Shown: in pieces, positions 32,184 through 43,887 of the stretch | Layout of the letters: each line of letters begins with the position of its first letter | Numbering within the stretch: position 1 is the stretch's first letter | Assembly: GCF_000340215.1 (NCBI RefSeq) | Contig: NW_006921540.1 | Coordinates: 2,241,431 to 2,305,430, forward strand | Direction of reading: 5' to 3' | Length of the DNA: 64,000 nucleotides | DNA from: Pseudocercospora fijiensis CIRAD86 | Lineage: Eukaryota > Ascomycota > Dothideomycetes > Mycosphaerellales > Mycosphaerellaceae | Program-made: the position numbers and the translations under genes | The notes under the pieces: generated by a model | Seen by the model: the letters and a program-made list of their open reading frames with translations, nothing else | Told to the model about the DNA's origin: nothing | The model's database searches: none

Positions 32184-33911
32184 ATGTATTCCCAGCATGG
32201 CCAAAATGGGTACGTTCTCCTTTCATACCAGATTTCACATTCGTGGAAGCTAGCCCATCTCCCCCCTTTCTCCTTCACACCTCAGGACAACGAATGCACC
32301 AGGGCCTGAGAGAGGAAAGATCTGCACAAAGCACACGCGCACCCGGCAAGACGTACCAAAAGTCGGTGCAGGCCAAAGTTCCTCTCTTTGATCCTGGCGA
32401 CAGTCACTAATCTGGGCATCGTTGTCAGTTATGGGCCTCCTCCAGCAAAAAGGGCCAAGGGCAATCCGATCATAACCCGCTACCCCCCTCCGCCTGGATA
32501 CAAGGGACCCAATCAACCCGGCGCACCCTATGTACCTCCGCCAACATGGCAAAATCATGCCTATGGTCAAGCTCCTGCAGGATATCATCAGACAGCATAT
32601 GCGCAGCCTCATTATCAGCACCACCAGCCAAGCTATTCACAACCACAGCATTCTGCTCGCAATAGCATGCATATCAATGGACATCTTCCCACTCAGCAAT
32701 CGAGCTGGCAACCTACAATAACGACGCCACAGAGCGCGCCTTCTTCATGGCATCCACCTCCGAGCAACCTTCCTCGCAATGCGCGACGTCACAATTCGGC
32801 GCCTTTCCCGTCTACTCGGCAACATCCTCTCGATGGAAATGGTGATCCGCTACCGCCGGAGGACTCCAACGCAGATTCTGGCAACGCGCTTGAGGCTGCT
32901 TTTGATGAAGAATGCTATTTTGGAAGGTATCCCGACGAGATCAATCCAGATCTCAGCCTGGGCTCTATCACATGGAAGGCGCCGCTGCCTGCGAGAAGAG
33001 CGCTCCCTGGTACCTTCCAAGAGGCGGAGCTTGAGGCTCTCGCACCGAGAATAGACGTACCCAGCCTAGACGACTCGGTCTCTGACTACTTTTCGAAGCT
33101 GAATGGAGACGAAGCACTACTGAGCATACGGCAGACGGAGCATTGGGCTGAGATGAGGAACGACCTTATATTTCGGGAATTTCCTCAAATGTGTGCAAGT
33201 CTGGTCAGTCTGGCCGAATTACTTTCTACCTGGCGAAACCGGTACGACCCCAGTTGGACATCCCGGCCGCCTACTCCAGAGCTATCTCGACCGAGCTCCA
33301 GGGCTAGCAGTACCACATCTCAGATGAGGCAGGATGATGGGGGTGTTCTCGACGATCTTGAGGCTGCGCTGCAAAACAGCAATAGAGTAAGCATGCCGCC
33401 AGAGCAAAGGCGACCTCATTCTAGGGCAAGCTCAGTATCAACCAAGAATATGCGCAGCCTTCATCTGCTGGCAACCCATCAAGCAACAGCAACATTACTT
33501 CCCAATACGACAACAGCACCCCCGATTCGGGATCAAGGACAAGAAGACATTTTAGCTGCGTTAGGCGTTACTGGCTCGCCGAAGCTGGTATACGAAACTC
33601 CTGGTCCAGCCTTCGGCCCGCGCCCAACCAGTGCTGCCGGGAGTGAGAAAAGCGCCCACAGCAGAAGCAACTCCATGACTAGTGTACATGGGACCAACGG
33701 AATGAATGGAAACGCTCTCGACTTCATTCCGGAGGTCGTCATCAACGAAGACATGGAGCCGGATGACATGGCCACGCCACGACCCAAGAAACCGTACGCG
33801 GGAGATACTAACAGGAAGCGCAGCTATGCCGATACTGGTCCCGGAGCTCACGAAGAATTTGATGATGAAGAGACGCCTCGACAGAAGGGCAAGCATGCGC
33901 GGATGCTATAG
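32184..33911 (+). CDS. Disordered Pro/Gln/Ser-rich protein, unknown function
   Basis: A 26-base first exon at 32184-32209 (MYSQHGQNG) joins exon 32429-33911 across a 219-base intron, long for this window; the join is in phase and yields YGPPPAKRAKG, giving 502 residues. The N-terminal 130 residues are Pro/Gln/Tyr-rich. A more ordered core near 160-290 includes DEECYFGRYPDEINPDLSLGS and HWAEMRNDLIFREFP. The rest is Ser-rich, with basic nuclear-localisation-like patches at both ends (PPAKRAKG and PRQKGKHARML). It is probably a nuclear protein conserved in related fungi, but I do not recognise the family. It is divergent from PPG1 and convergent with NUF2. Confidence 0.8.
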
Positions 33912-34297
33912 TGTGGCCAAAGATTTCCTGCTAATGTGCTGCGCCACCAACCCATGATTGCGAGAAATTTTGGCTGAGACTGAGCAAGCTATTGCTCTCC
34001 GAGTGCTTGATATAGATCGCTTAAGCTAGATGAGCTCCTTTTGACCATTGCGCGCCGCTATGTCCAGATTCCGCCTGCCAATCTTTGCATCTGTGCGCCT
34101 GTACCATGCGCTACTGCGCACACTTACGGGCATTAGCTGAGTAATGAACGAAGAAGGACCGCGGATGACATGAATGCTGTTGAAGACGCGAAGTGAGACT
34201 TTCTCGGAGAGAAGTTATCAACGAGCAACATTGGGTATCCTCATAATCATAGCTACAAAACAAAATCTCCAACACGACTGAGCACGAAGGCTCCATT
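33912..34297. other. Convergent intergenic gap
   Basis: 386 bases between the stop of the disordered protein and the stop of NUF2. No gene or repeat is supported. Confidence 0.5.
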
Positions 34298-35753
34298 TCA
34301 TATACTCTGCTCCATCTCCGTGATGTAAAGCCTAATGTGACTCTCCATTTTCATATACTCCTCCCTCGCAGCCTGCACCTCATGCTCAATCTGCTCCTTC
34401 AAATCCGCCATCTTCTTCTCCGTCTGCTCAATCCTTACCCTCCTCTTCTCCACCTCCTCCCCTCTCTCCCTCCTCTCCGCCGTCAACTCTCTATGCGTAA
34501 CTCTGAGAGCTTCCATCTTCGACTTGGCGTTATTCGCTCTCATCTCAGCATCTTTCCTCAACTTCTCCGTCCGGTCTTGCCATTGTTGCAATTGCTTCCT
34601 AAGCATCTTCTCCTGGCGCTCGACTTCTCGCACATTATTGGATTTTTCGGTGAGTGCTTCGCGATTCTTCGTGGCGGCGCGCATTTCTTCGTCTTCTTTT
34701 TGGAGTTCGGATTGCAGGTCTGAGAGTAGCCGGGTGAGGGAGGAGATGTCGGTCTGGAGGAGAGTGAAGGTGTCGCAGGATGTTTGAAGGGCACGCGAAC
34801 GTTTGTCGAGACGATCGATTTCGGAACGGTCTGCTGCGAGAGATGTGCTTAGATCGCGGAGGGACTGTTCGAGGTGCGCAGGTGATTGCTCGGCGTATGG
34901 TCGTAATTTCGAGGCCTCGTTTCGAGTTTGCATTACTTGGGTTGTTTTGTCTTCCAGGAGGGATTTCAATCTGCTTTGCTCGCCTTTGACGCGTTCGAGC
35001 TTCTCTGTGACTCGCTCCTGGGTCTTCTTGAGCTCGAGAAGTCTAGTCTTGAGCTCTTGAGATTTTTGTTCCTTGTGTTGAAGCTCTGCCTCTACATTCT
35101 TGCGATTCTGTTGCATCTCGTCCAGCCGGTCCTCCTTCTCCTGGTTCGCATGGTACAGCTGCTCAATCTGATTCTTTACTCGCTCAGAGGAATTGTAATG
35201 CTCATCTATCACTGCCGTCTGACTTTCGCGGAATCGAATGAAGTTGATGATGTAGCTGAAAATCTTGACAAGTCGCGGGTGCGTAGGTCTGTACAAGTCG
35301 GAAAAGGTGAAGTCCTTGATACCGCATTCCAAGAGCAGCTTGCGCATAGTCACGAAGAAGCCCATCAACTCGCGCGTGTCTGCTGTGAATATGCGTTCTG
35401 CATCGTCGCCACACATGTCTTCTGCTGCCGCGCGCATCGCCGGCGCGACAACTTCGCGCGTTGTGTTGGTCAAGAGCTCCGCGAACCATTCGAACACTTT
35501 CTGGATCTGCTGAGGATTGGGTTTGCGTAGGTCTTCCACTGTGAAATTGATCCCTATGTCACTGATACATCCGGCGATCTCCTTGTCAGGCTACACATTG
35601 TCAGTATGCCCACTATACTGTCGTTGTCTGCGATGCGCCTACCAAAGTCATGAACGCATCGCCATCGTCGTGCTCTTTCTGTTTCTTCTGCTGGCTAGAT
35701 ACCGATCGGCCGCCCGCCATACTCATGCGCGGGTTGTAATCCATACTTGGCAT
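34298..35753 (-). CDS. nuf2: Kinetochore protein Nuf2
   Basis: Nuf2 pairs with Ndc80 in the four-subunit outer-kinetochore complex that binds spindle microtubules. Exons 35753-35643 and 35590-34298 join across a 52-base intron (GTAGGC donor, ACTGACAATG branch, TGTAG acceptor) to give 467 residues, the usual fungal length. The join creates the calponin-homology start PDKEIAGCISDIGINF then TVEDLRKPNPQQIQKVFEWF; the end of that fold is seen in FSDLYRPTHPRLVKIFSYI and INFIRFRES. From about residue 155 to the end it is one long coiled coil, with charged heptads rich in Glu, Lys, Gln and Leu. The N-terminal 25 residues before the fold are basic and probably flexible. Start choice is the first Met of the exon; Met4 or Met10 are alternatives. 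Confidence 0.93.
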
Positions 35754-36745
35754 TGTGTTCGTGTATGCGCTATTCTATCTTGCAATAAGTGCTTGGGTGG
35801 AGGTTGAAAGTCAATTGTTTGTTTACAACGCGGAGAAGTCTCGGCTATGAACGCATGGTTGAGGCGTGCAGCCCATTCCTTGGCGCGCTTCATCCCGAAC
35901 AACACAACATCACCTCTTCACCTGTTCGGTCCACCTCAACATTCGCATTACCTCAGCTGATGAACGATCAACACATGGCCAGCGCAGATACGCGGAGTTG
36001 CGCAGGTTCGTCACATGAATTTCGTCTGCCGCAATCTTGGTACATCTCCAACTCGATCTGCTCGCTGAGCCAATGGCTTCAAGGCGAATTGCGTTTACAC
36101 ATAAGGTGAACCATTCTTCATCAGACTGATAGACACGCTAGATGTGTTCTCCTCGTTCTCACGACCAAGTCTCTCGGCAATCAATTCGGCAATATTGTCA
36201 ATGGGCTTTTGTCGAGCAATGGATCTGATTCTCGCGGAAGTTCTCAGGACTCGATTGATATGCCGTGTTCTGAGCCCAAAAGCAAGCGGCTTAGAATGCT
36301 CCACAAAATGGCAGCTATGCTTCGGTGACTTGCGAATCCTCATTGCGAAGCTTTGGACAATCGAGGAGTTCTGGAAATCTTCGATTCATCGCTCTTCCCC
36401 TCTTTGTTGGGACGAGCAAGCAAGATTTCAACAACGGCGTGATATGTCGCAGCGTCAACAACTCCTCTCGAGAGAGCCGTTCCCGGCCTGTATGCGCATC
36501 ATAGTGGAGTTACTCGGTGAATTGAGCCTACTGCGTCAAAGTCATTACTCTCAGCACGGTGACTGAGCTATTCTACTGACACTCTAGTCAAGCCCTTATG
36601 CTCCGATGGCCTATTAACACAACCAGACTTCTCTACGATGCTTGACTGCTGATCCGAGCAGGCCGTGGACACAAAATGTCTGGCGCGCATCGCCAACAAA
36701 GGCCTTTCGCTCTCCATTGCATTTCTCCGGTCACTCGTTGCGACC
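35754..36745. other. Intergenic with two competing exon-like frames
   Basis: About 1 kb between NUF2 and the PPAQ wall-protein gene. Near 36,095-36,390 a minus-strand frame ending GRENEENTSSVSISLM looks protein-like, while a plus-strand frame (36,144-36,566) ending RIIVELLGELSLLRQ overlaps it. I cannot decide whether either is a real exon. The promoter of the wall-protein gene occupies the right end. Confidence 0.4.
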
Positions 36746-39700
36746 ATGAAGTTCAACACGATCGTTGTTGCTGCAGTGACAGCAGTTACATTCGCTTTTG
36801 CAGCGCCTCAAAAGCACAATGGTACGTCTGCAGCACTGCTCATCGGTCTGACGCTGACGCTGACGCTGACGTCGCAAAGAAGCACTAGAGACGCGAGTCG
36901 TTACAGCCCAAGAGCCAATTGATGCTCGCGGCACAGCTGTTGCGACAGGCACTGTCAGGTATATCCATGAAGGTCAAACCGTTCGTGTCTATGACACCTT
37001 GACGCCCGCATACTCGCAGTACATCACTGCACAACCTTCCACCTTCGTGGAAACGTCAGAGCATCACAGGAACAAGCACACCAAGACTGTCGTCCAATTT
37101 GTGGTTGCCCCGTCGCCATATCTATCTACGGCATTCGTAACGCAGATCTACGAAGCCAATGGCCAGCCCTTCACCGGTGCTCAAAATTTCGTCGCAGGCG
37201 CACAACCAGCCCCAGCTACCATCCAGTCTGTTACGCATGGCATCGCCACTGGTGGTTTGGTGGCCGTGCAGACTGGAGTCGCTGTCCAAACTGGCTCTGT
37301 TCCCGTCATCGGGGGCGCTGGCGCTCCGGGTCCGGTTGTTCAACCTGTAGCCGTCCTACAGGACGTCGCCGGTCCCGTAGCTAGCGGTCGGATTGCAGGC
37401 CTTCCTTCAAATACCCCTAGTACAAGTATCCTCCGGATCACCAACATTCGAGTTGCAGCTACTCCAACGGCAGTAATTGTGAGCACAAGCTCAGCGAGGT
37501 CAGTAACCAATGTCTTTAGCATATCATCTACCGCCACAAATCCGGAGAACGGCACCCCAATGGGCAGGGCTGCGCCGCCTCGCTCAAGTTCTGCATCAGA
37601 TCCTTGCGCTGGTTCTACAGGCTCCTACAGTGATTCTTCTGGCAAAGTCTACATTGTCCAGAGCTTGATGGACGGCAATGTCGAAGCTTACATGGGCTAT
37701 ACTACCTCATCCGGTGTTGATTGCTGCCTCAAAGACTCTGTCGGCACATTGTTCAAATTCCCCTCCAGCCCCGGCATCATCAACACCAGTCGTTTCGCCG
37801 TTTTCGAGGCCTGTGACATCGATGCTAACATCATTCATCACTAGGCCGACGGTATCATCAACTGTTTTGGTGGCCGTCGCACCTCCATCGAATAGTTCAA
37901 CACAAGCAACCTTTGCCAACAGCACTGCTATGGCCGTGCCACCTTTTGCGAATACTACCATTCCTGCTAGGTAAGTGTCCTCGGTCTCGGAAGCGTTACT
38001 GCCCTTACATCTTGCACTGGCCCCCGTGCTTTGTGGAATGCATGCTGACATTACTGAAAAGCACCAATACTGTCACCCAAACCCAGACTGTCACTGCTAC
38101 AATTTCCGTCACAGAAGCTTGCGAGACATGCCCCGGAGGACATACAACATATGCCAAAACCACCTATTATCCAGCTACAAGCTGGCACGGCCATTCGGAT
38201 CCAGAGGCTACTTACGCTCCTCCTCATGGCGGCGACGACTATCCAGGCCAGGGACGGCCAGAGGAGCCTTACCCCGACTCCTACGAGAATTCAGAACCTG
38301 AGCACGGCGGCGAGGAAAAGCTCCAGAAGCGCGGAATGGAAGAATATCCGGCACCATCAACCAGCTGGGATTACTGGAGCTACTATGGATCGTCGTCATC
38401 GTCATCCGAGCCATATCATCCTCCAACAAGTGTCCACTATGGAGCATCTTCGTACAAGCCTAGCAGCTCGTCGTCGAAGTCTTGGTCTGGATATGGCTCT
38501 CACACATCAAGCAAAGCTTACGCGACTACGTCAAAGCCGTGGAAGTATGAGAGCACAACCTCATCTTATTCCAAGTCGTGGTCTGGATACGGCTCGAAGT
38601 CATATTCGAGCAAGGGTTACGGCAGCTCCTCATCTTCTCGTTCTTGGTCGGGCTACGGCTCCAAAACATCTTCGGCCAAGGCTTACGGCAACACCTCGCA
38701 CCCAAAAACGTACGAGTCGTCCTCTTCTTGGAGATACCAGACCTATGTTCCACAGCAGAACACCACGAAGCCAGTCTACGGTCAGAGCAGCTCTACTCCC
38801 TGCCCGACTTCCACATCGAAGCCCTACGTGCCACCGTTCCAGAATACGACTACTCAATCTCCCTTCAATATCACGACTCAGACGACCAAGATCAAGATCT
38901 CCACAACGGTGACTCAGGGTTTCAGGTAAGGGAAGTGCACGGCGATGATTTTAAACGTTTTACTGAAATGAAAAATTAGCCGCCTGCTCAGCCTCCCGCG
39001 CAGCCTCCTACCCAGCCGCCAGCTCAGGTAAGGGAAGTGCACGGCGATGATTTTAAACGTTTTACTGAAATGAAAAATTAGCCGCCTGCTCAGCCTCCCG
39101 CGCAGCCTCCAGCACAACCTCCAGCACAGGTGAGTCAATACCTGAGATCGGATGTCTATGTGCAATACAGATACTGACTGTGTAGCCACCCGCACAGCCA
39201 CCCGCGCAACCTCCAGCACAACCTCCAGCACAGGTGAGTCAATACCTGAGATCGGATGTCTATGTGCAATACAGATACTGACTGTGTAGCCACCCGCACA
39301 GCCACCCGCGCAACCTCCAGCACAACCTCCAGCACAAGTGAGTCGATACTCGAGATAATATGTCAGTATGATTACTGACGTTACTAGCCGCCCTCTCAAC
39401 CGCCAGCGCAACCTCCTGCACAACCACCGGCTCAACCACCGGCCCAGCCGCCTGCTCAGGTATATCTGCCGTACAGCTTTCACGAGATGTCAAGTGATTA
39501 ACAACGCAATAGCCACCTGCCCAACCTCCAGCGCAGCCTCCAGCGCAGCCTCCAGCGCAGCCTCCAGCGCAGCCTCCAGCGCAGCCCCCTGCTCAGGTAA
39601 GCTGAATATATGGTAAGAGTCAAGACACCTGCCTAACTTGGACATAGCCGCCATCTCAGCCACCTGCGCAGCCATCGTCGTCGAACACCTACCCGGTATC

Positions 39701-39824
39701 AGGCCCAAGCAACACCTCGCCGGCCTCGAGCCCAAGCGTCTCGGCTTACCAGGGCAGCGCAGCAGGCACCAAGGTCTCCACCTTTGCCGTGCTGCCCCTC
39801 GTTGCAGCATTGTTCTTCTTCTAA
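36746..39824 (+). CDS. GPI-anchored wall protein with PPAQ repeats on duplicated mini-exons
   Basis: My model has eleven exons: 36746-36821, 36880-37750, 37845-37970, 38062-38908, 38980-39027, 39082-39129, 39186-39233, 39290-39337, 39388-39459, 39513-39596 and 39648-39824, in total 814 residues. It starts with a signal peptide (MKFNTIVVAAVTAVTFAFA). Next come a Val/Ala/Thr-rich domain, a short Cys-containing stretch (SGVDCCLKDSVG), a TNTVTQTQTVTATISVTEAC block, and a Ser/Tyr-rich region repeating SWSGYGS about five times. About 31 PPAQ-type tetrapeptides follow, then a Ser-rich stretch and the hydrophobic tail FAVLPLVAALFFF, a GPI signal. Exons 5-10 encode only PPAQ or PPSQ/PPTQ units, are multiples of 12 bases and are all phase 0. 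Weak points are the third-exon boundary (GTTCAA donor, though a CTAAC branch supports the acceptor) and the exon 4 donor: GTGACT at 38909 keeps frame, GTAAGG at 38926 does not. Confidence 0.75.
36822..36879 (+). other. Intron with tandem branch-site-like hexamers
   Basis: This 58-base first intron of the wall-protein gene contains four consecutive CTGACG hexamers at about 36,847-36,870. CTGAC is the fungal branch-site core, so the intron carries several potential branch points just before its AAAG acceptor. Confidence 0.7.
38926..39647 (+). repeat. Tandem exon-intron duplication array
   Basis: Two identical 54-base introns (38926-38979 and 39028-39081) and two identical 56-base introns (39130-39185 and 39234-39289) each accompany a 48-base PPAQ exon, giving repeat units of 102 and 104 bases. 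The next intron (39338-39387) is a diverged relative of the 56-base type: the same GTGAGTC start and a shared TACTGAC branch segment. The last two introns (39460-39512 and 39597-39647) are unrelated in sequence. All begin GT and end TAG, and all lie between CAG/CAA and CCN codons. Confidence 0.9.
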
Positions 39825-40450
39825 GCTGAGATACCCAAGTCAGGCGTCGAGGCGTAAGGTGGACAGCTGCTTGTATGTTTCTCGAATCCTTGACTTGAGT
39901 TGAATAGATACTGATATGCGTGCAGCTCTCAGCCGCAACAAAAGAATGGAACAACGAATTGGTGCATGCCTTTCGAACAACTAATGCCTTACATAATCTA
40001 TACTTATATAAGCAAGCTATAATCTTTAATTGGATGTCTTCTCCCACACTTTTCGTATGTCTGTCAGCGTCTCAAGACACAGCTATGTTCCGATGGCAAG
40101 TGGTGGGTAGCATGAGGCTATGATGGTCTCGCGTGTATCTTATCGATGGGTGAAAAGAAATATGCTTATCAGCGGAGGTTTGATTGGTTCGCTCGCTGGG
40201 AAGCCTCTCAGCAGTGGTCGACTACTGGTAAAGCGGTATTAAATTATGTTGACACAATGACCTCCACTACTGACGAGGCGAGCTCTGAGTTCTCCCACTG
40301 CATTATTCTACTTTCCTACTTGTTCGTCCGCGAGCTTGAAGTTGCATACGACCGGCAATAGGCGCTGCTCTCGTCCAGTTCTCCGGGGAGAAGGCTCAGC
40401 TGCATGTTTCGCACAGAGCCAAACAGGCACATGTGCCATGTGCCATCCTC
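39825..40450. other. Intergenic, nirA promoter side
   Basis: Terminator side of the wall-protein gene and upstream region of the NirA-type regulator. Short frames only. I looked for GATA-type sites but did not see a clear cluster that I would annotate. Confidence 0.4.
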
Positions 40451-43365
40451 ATGGAGCGTGCCATCGCCATCGCCATCGCCGGAGACGCGGAATCTGCACA
40501 CGTCAAGCACTCCACCGCCAACCACACGCCCCCGAATGGGAAGCCCTCCTCGACTGCTTACGAAGCTGCAACGGTAGCACCCACCAAGCCCAGGCCCAAG
40601 CAGCGCAGCAGACGCAAAAAGGCGGATGTGGAGGAAGAGGATTCTTCGAAGCGACGATGCGTGAGTACCGCATGTATCGCATGCCGGTAGGTTGTGTCGA
40701 CATACAAGAGACTCATCCTCAGGCGCAGATTTGCTGACAGCACTCGGGAAACGATAGAAAGCGCAAAAGCAAATGCGATGGCAGCACTCCCGCATGTGCT
40801 GCTTGCAGTCAAGTCTACGCAACCGAATGCATCTACGATCCGAACTCTGATCACCGCCGGAAGGGTGTATACAAGAATGACATGGACAATCTAAAGACTC
40901 GGAACTCAACTCTACAAACACTGATTCAGGCCATTCTGAACTATCCAGACGACCATGTACCTGCGTTGGTTCGAGAGATCAGAACGTGCGAAAGCCTGGA
41001 TGCGGTCGCAGAAAAGATAGCAGCAAAGGCAGCTGGGCTCGAACAAGAACAAGAGGAAGAAGATGCACTGGGAGCCGCAGAGGACAACACAGGCACGAGG
41101 TCGACGTTTGAATCGCATCTGTATGGGAAGATGGGAGACTTGAGGCTGGATGAGGGATCTGTCCGATACATTGGAGGCACATCGAACCTAATCCATCTGG
41201 CATCTGAAGAGAATGAAGCTTCAGACGTGGACGAGTACCTTCAGCAGGAGAATCCGATCACATCTTGGACAAGTGTTACCAACGACCCGGATCTGGTCCT
41301 TCATCTCGTCAACATGTACTTCACCTGGCACTATACCTTCTTTACCTGTTTATCGAAACAACTGTTCCTTCGGGATTTCTCACTCGGTCGACCGCCCGCG
41401 AGCAGCAGACGGAAGACACACTATTGCACGCCTTTACTGGTCAATGCTATATTGTCACTTGGTTGCCATTTCACATCCCACGCTGGCGCCCGCGAAAATC
41501 CAGACAACTCTGCGACCGCGGGCGACCATTTCTTTAAAGAAGCAAAACGGCTGATCATGGAGAACGACGAGCACGAAAAGCCGCGACTGACTACGGTGCA
41601 GGCTTTGGCACTGATGTCTGTAAGGGAAGCTGGGTGCGGACGAGAAGGCCGTGGCTGGGTGTATAGCGGAATGTCTTTCCGAATGGCGTGCGATATGGGT
41701 CTGAATCTTGACTCGGGACAATTGACGACCAATCGTTGTGTCAGTGGCGACGAGAATGAGGAAGACGTCAGAAGAGTAACATTTTGGGGATGCTATCTCT
41801 TCGATAAGTGCTGGTCAAACTATCTCGGTCGCTTGCCTCAGCTGCCTTCGTCACTGGTTACAGTGTCCAAGTATGAGGTATTCCCGGATGAGGACTCCGC
41901 GCAATGGAGCCCTTATACAGACTCTGGTTTCACGCAAGCGCACGCGCAACCCTCGCGAACGAGAGCAGTCGCGCTACAGATATCGAAGTTGTGCGAAATT
42001 AGCAACGACCTTATGAAGCACTTCTACAACCCAACCGATATGGACAAGACGAAAGGCAAAGCAGCAGAGCTCAAGAAGCTATCTGACATTCATACAAGAC
42101 TTGAAGCATGGCGACGAGATCTACCAAAAGAGCTCGAGCCAAAGGAGGGAGGACTCTCAAGTGTGCTTATCATGCAGTAAGGCTAGTTTGCTTCTTCCAT
42201 CTGAGCTAGTCGCTAACACAAAGCCAGCATGTATTTCCAGCTCCTTTTCATTCACCTCTTCCGACCCTTCCTGAAATACACCCAAGCAACATCGCCACTT
42301 CCGCAGAACGTGAGCCCACGCAAGCTTTGCACACAAGCCGCGGCCATGATCTCGAAGCTCATGCGGCTTTACAAACGATCGCATGGTCTTAGGCAGATAC
42401 CCAACGTCGCCGTCTATATCGCCCACTCTGCTTGCACGATTCACCTCCTCAATTTACCTGATAAGAACGCCACGAGAGACATCGTTCATGGAGTCAAACA
42501 TTTGGAGGAGATCGCCGAAGGTTGGCTCTGTGCAAGACGGACACTGGCAATTATCAGCCTCCTGGTGAAAAAGTGGAACGTTGAGCTGCCAGATGAAGCA
42601 GCTTCAGTGCTTACCAGGACAGACGCCAAATTCGGCACAGTGCTAGGTGAGATACAATCGCCTCGAAGCCAGACAAGTCATCCGCGGGGAATGTCCGAAG
42701 CAATAATGCAACCACAACCTATACCTCAACAGCAGCAGCAGCAGCCATGGCAGGCGAACACGCAAGGTCTTCAGCCGAATAACTATTTCACCGAAGCATC
42801 GGCCAGGACCTTGATGATATCTGCCAGCTCGAGCGCCGCGATAACCACCAACACTGCAAACTATCAGCCGCCTCCGCGGGATGCCCACGGCCTCAGGGCT
42901 CAGCAGTATCCTTCCGCAGCCAACACTCCTGCAACGCAACCACGACAAAGCTGGGCATCGACCGGTGGGGCTACCACTCGACAAGATGCCAGTCCGAGCG
43001 ACATGTTTGGCGGTGTAGAGCAGCTCATTCGTGATAGTCAAGAGTGGGCTTATAGAGATCAAGCGCAACTCGCGACTGGGTTCGACAACTGGAATCAGAT
43101 TGACATGGATCCTTCTACGTGGAATACAACTGCAGCCACGACAGTTGGTATACCTGCTCCTGCTGTCAATGGCGGCGTATCAATAGGAGGACCTGTGGGC
43201 GGACAGATACCAGGAGTCTCTGTCGCACCACAGACGCCCCAAACTGTGTTCAACCATACGTCGCCGCAGTCAATGGACGGCCTAGGTATGGCGAATTGGT
43301 TGAACAGTATGAATGCTTACAACAACATGGCTGGAGCGTATAATGAAGACGAATGGTACCAATGA
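40451..43365 (+). CDS. nirA: NirA/NIT4-type Zn2Cys6 nitrate-pathway regulator
   Basis: Members activate nitrate and nitrite reductase genes in the nucleus when nitrate is present. Exons 40451-40686, 40758-42176 and 42228-43365 (introns 71 and 51 bases) give 930 residues. Intron 1 splits the zinc cluster, which the join restores at about residues 75-103 as CX2CX6CX6CX2CX7C (start CIACRKRKSKCDG). The following YDPNSDHRRKGVY and the linker LKTRNSTLQTLIQAIL are the reasons for choosing NirA over other Zn2Cys6 factors. A fungal_trans middle homology region follows, with LVNMYFTWHYTFFTCLSK, ALALMSVREAGCGREG and WGCYLFDKCWSNYLGRLP. The C-terminal 250 residues are Gln/Asn/Thr-rich, with a Gln run, as expected for an activation region. 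An upstream GTG extends the frame, but the ATG at 40451 is the first real start. No nitrate genes are nearby in this window. Confidence 0.85.
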
Positions 43366-43887
43366 CTGCAATGCACGTAGAAATCATGAGATCACGGCTG
43401 TGCAGTGAAGGAGATGACGCGTCCATTTCGATGCCTTTGGAACGTTGATACCCGAACAAAGTAGACTTCTATTTCGATAATAATAGTAGCAATTTACACA
43501 GAAAGTAACGACGAGTCTGGATAGTCTAGGGCATAGCCATACCGAACACATCTTCTATCATTCGTTTCAACAGTCGATGGTCTAATGTGATCGACCGCGT
43601 AACCGGAGATCGGCACCGAGGAGTGGCGCTTTTTCGCCTAGGTAGTAAGCAATTCTAGGCCTTGAGGTTGAGCGAGGAATTTGCGATTGGCTGACATAAG
43701 ATCTTTGCGATGGGATCTTTTGCGGATCTGATAATTGTACCTTTGCACCTGCCCTTTTAGTCTAGTTACATGAGAGGAAGGAGGTGAAGAAGAAGCTTTT
43801 TAATAATAGCGTGCGAATCTCGTCTTAATCCAACCACACCCACCCACCCGTTCACTCGCTCTCGTCCAATCCTGCATTCCATCTACT
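43366..43887. other. Intergenic
   Basis: 522 bases between nirA and the bZIP gene, both on the plus strand. The right end is pyrimidine-rich just before the bZIP start, as in many fungal promoters. No other feature seen. Confidence 0.4.

Noticed and set aside
34928..35530. Plus-strand open frame of 200 codons, Leu-rich
   Set aside because: Antisense shadow of the Nuf2 coiled coil.
38914..39483. Minus-strand open frame of 189 codons rich in Gly, Arg, Trp and Leu
   Set aside because: It is the antisense of the PPAQ exon-intron repeats; its repetitive translation follows from the repeat, and the sense strand has consistent splice sites and a GPI end.
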